Notes under the pieces: generated by a model
The model's input: the letters and a program-made list of their open reading frames with translations, nothing else
The model's database searches: none
Told to the model about the DNA's origin: nothing
NCBI GenBank assembly: GCA_029011315.1
Contig: JAQXLA010000002.1
Location: forward strand, 1-64,000
DNA: 64,000 nt
Reading direction: 5' to 3'
DNA from: Desulfovibrionaceae bacterium
GTDB taxonomy: Bacteria; Desulfobacterota; Desulfovibrionia; Desulfovibrionales; Desulfovibrionaceae
Made by a program: the position numbers and the translations under genes
Part shown: in pieces, positions 63,308 through 64,000 of the stretch
Layout of the letters: each line of letters begins with the position of its first letter
Position numbering within the stretch: the first letter of the stretch is position 1

Positions 63308-63323
63308 GTTCGACGCGTCGAAC
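63308..63323. repeat. 16-bp perfect palindrome
   Basis: GTTCGACGCGTCGAAC is fully self-complementary with no loop. It lies 4 bases after the T run of the nested hairpin. A dimeric repressor operator or site-specific recombination site are possible; neither is shown. Confidence 0.5.
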
Positions 63324-63362
63324 TTCCTATCCGGCAGCCCTCTTTCTTTTAGGAAATTCAAC

Positions 63363-63410
63363 ATGTGCGGGATTGGCATAGGGGGAGAGGGGTTGAAAAA
63401 TACCGTTTGA
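63363..63410 (+). CDS. Possible 15-residue leader peptide
   Basis: ATG with AGGAAA 8 bases upstream, then a Gly-rich 15-residue frame (MCGIGIGGEGLKNTV) ending at TGA. A strong terminator hairpin begins 35 bases later and another gene starts about 117 bases on, an arrangement like an attenuator leader. The Gly-rich content may be chance; no regulatory codons are obvious. Confidence 0.2.
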   Translation: MCGIGIGGEGLKNTV

Positions 63411-63445
63411 TTGTGTAGATATAGTCAAAGATATCGGATTTTTGA

Positions 63446-63490
63446 GAAGCCTAGCAGACTGGGATCCAGCTGCCAGGCTTCTTTTTTTTT
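63446..63490 (+). terminator. Terminator with T10 tract before the final gene
   Basis: GAAGCCTAGCAG (63446-63457) pairs with CTGCCAGGCTTC (63470-63481), 12 positions with one mismatch, loop of 12, then ten T. It implies a transcript ending here that starts after 63324. Confidence 0.8.
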
Positions 63491-63527
63491 AGGGCGGCGG
63501 GCGGGCCGCACATTTTGGGGAATGGAT

Positions 63528-64000
63528 ATGCCGGAAACTGTCTATTCTTATGATCCTGACTTGCGGAATAGAAATTTTTGCTTCCAGAAAATTACAGACG
63601 CATTTGAAGCGGGGAAAATTTTTGACAAGATCCATGAAGATCGCCTGTCATGGGCGTATTTTCCTGACAGTATCAGCCGCGAATACTGGATCCGTCTGCA
63701 GCTTTGCCCGGGGCATCATTTGATAGCCGCCTATGAAAATAGAAAGCTTGCCGGAATTATGGAAGCGCACCCGCCGATTTCAGGATCGTTTGTGTATGAA
63801 GTCGGCATGTGCGCCTTGCGTGATTTCTTCAGCGTATCTGTTCCTCTTGGCATGTGCGCAATCAGATTTCTTTTGAATCTGAATGCCGATTGCGTCGGGC
63901 TTATGGGAAGAATACCGCAGACAAACAGACACGCCTTGAATCTTTATGACAAGCTTGGCTTTTCAATGTTATGCCGCGTCCCGGGATATTTCCGAATAAG
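63528..64000 (+). CDS. GNAT-like protein, phage-associated type (partial)
   Basis: 157 complete codons; the frame runs off the right edge. Sequence (MPETVYSYDPDLRNRNF... then MEAHPPISGSFVYEVGMCALRDFF, GLMGRIPQTNRHALNLYDKLGF) has the GNAT acetyltransferase-type close N-x-x-x-L-Y-x-K-x-G-F near residues 137-146. It resembles small GNAT-like proteins of tailed-phage genomes, but this is from memory. The ATG at 63528 has GGGGAA upstream; an ATG 6 bases earlier is too close to it. The gene may mark the edge of a prophage or accessory block. Confidence 0.6.
   Translation, partial: MPETVYSYDPDLRNRNFCFQKITDAFEAGKIFDKIHEDRLSWAYFPDSISREYWIRLQLCPGHHLIAAYENRKLAGIMEAHPPISGSFVYEVGMCALRDFFSVSVPLGMCAIRFLLNLNADCVGLMGRIPQTNRHALNLYDKLGFSMLCRVPGYFRI

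Noticed and set aside
63308..63323. tRNA T-arm
   Set aside because: GTTCGA occurs, but no acceptor or anticodon arm can be drawn; no tRNA gene was found in the window.
1..64000. CRISPR array or insertion sequence
   Set aside because: No regularly spaced repeats, transposase frame or terminal inverted repeats with target duplications were seen.

Overview
The window looks like a chromosomal segment of a Desulfovibrionaceae-type bacterium (Desulfobacterota). G+C is about half by eye and coding density is very high. This placement is inference from gene content: a dksA-rqcH-ricT-metG-proS-xseA-xseB-ispA-dxs run on one strand, a type III glutamine synthetase, a small-type SRP RNA, a GlcD/GlcF-like lactate or glycolate dehydrogenase pair, and FeoB with its Cys-rich partner. 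No species is claimed, and no database search was possible.

Layout. 0-6.2 kb (mostly minus strand): an EcoRI-type DNA adenine methyltransferase cut by the left edge, an rRNA uracil methyltransferase, a DUF805 membrane protein, dnaK, an acidic unknown and an MltA-type murein transglycosylase. A thioesterase diverges from mltA with overlapping start codons. 6.7-12.4 kb: valS, a CofD-like gene and a hydantoinase-family gene whose 3' ends overlap. 12.5-18.5 kb: a secreted unknown, htpX-era-yggS, a Nudix hydrolase, a DUF3467-like protein and an FMN-dependent dehydrogenase with a Cys-rich N-terminus. 18.5-29 kb: nlpC-type hydrolase, mnmG, an M20 peptidase, a Pro-rich secreted protein with speB, a Dabb protein with a methyltransferase, alaS, recA and the SRP RNA gene (ffs). 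29.2-34.6 kb: a short NapH-like protein, an MFS exporter, uppP, and a Fur-controlled feoB locus. 34.7-37.2 kb: a single-polypeptide restriction-modification-like gene with an AT-rich central block, the clearest horizontally acquired gene. 37.2-49.7 kb: a minus-strand housekeeping cluster (isoprenoid precursors, exonuclease VII, ProS and MetG, ribosome rescue, DksA). 49.9-57.6 kb: glnN, a trmJ-dsbD-unknown operon, a 54-residue protein with a UbiE-like methyltransferase, and an aminotransferase.

57.9-63.1 kb is a plus-strand carbon-metabolism block: a CitE-like lyase, malic enzyme, GlcD and GlcF. The first, third and fourth have codon use typical of very highly expressed genes. Together they could turn a 2-hydroxyacid (D-lactate or glycolate) into pyruvate-level intermediates, with malate as another entry point. 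From 63.1 kb the DNA becomes AT-rich and structured: three terminator-like hairpins, a 16-bp perfect palindrome and a possible leader peptide. It ends in the start of a GNAT-like gene, possibly the edge of an accessory or prophage segment.

The parts most worth following are the mosaic restriction-modification gene and its operator-like dyad, the structured region at 63.1-63.5 kb, the overlapping divergent starts at 6.2 kb, the truncated NapH-like protein, and the CitE/malic enzyme/GlcDF block.
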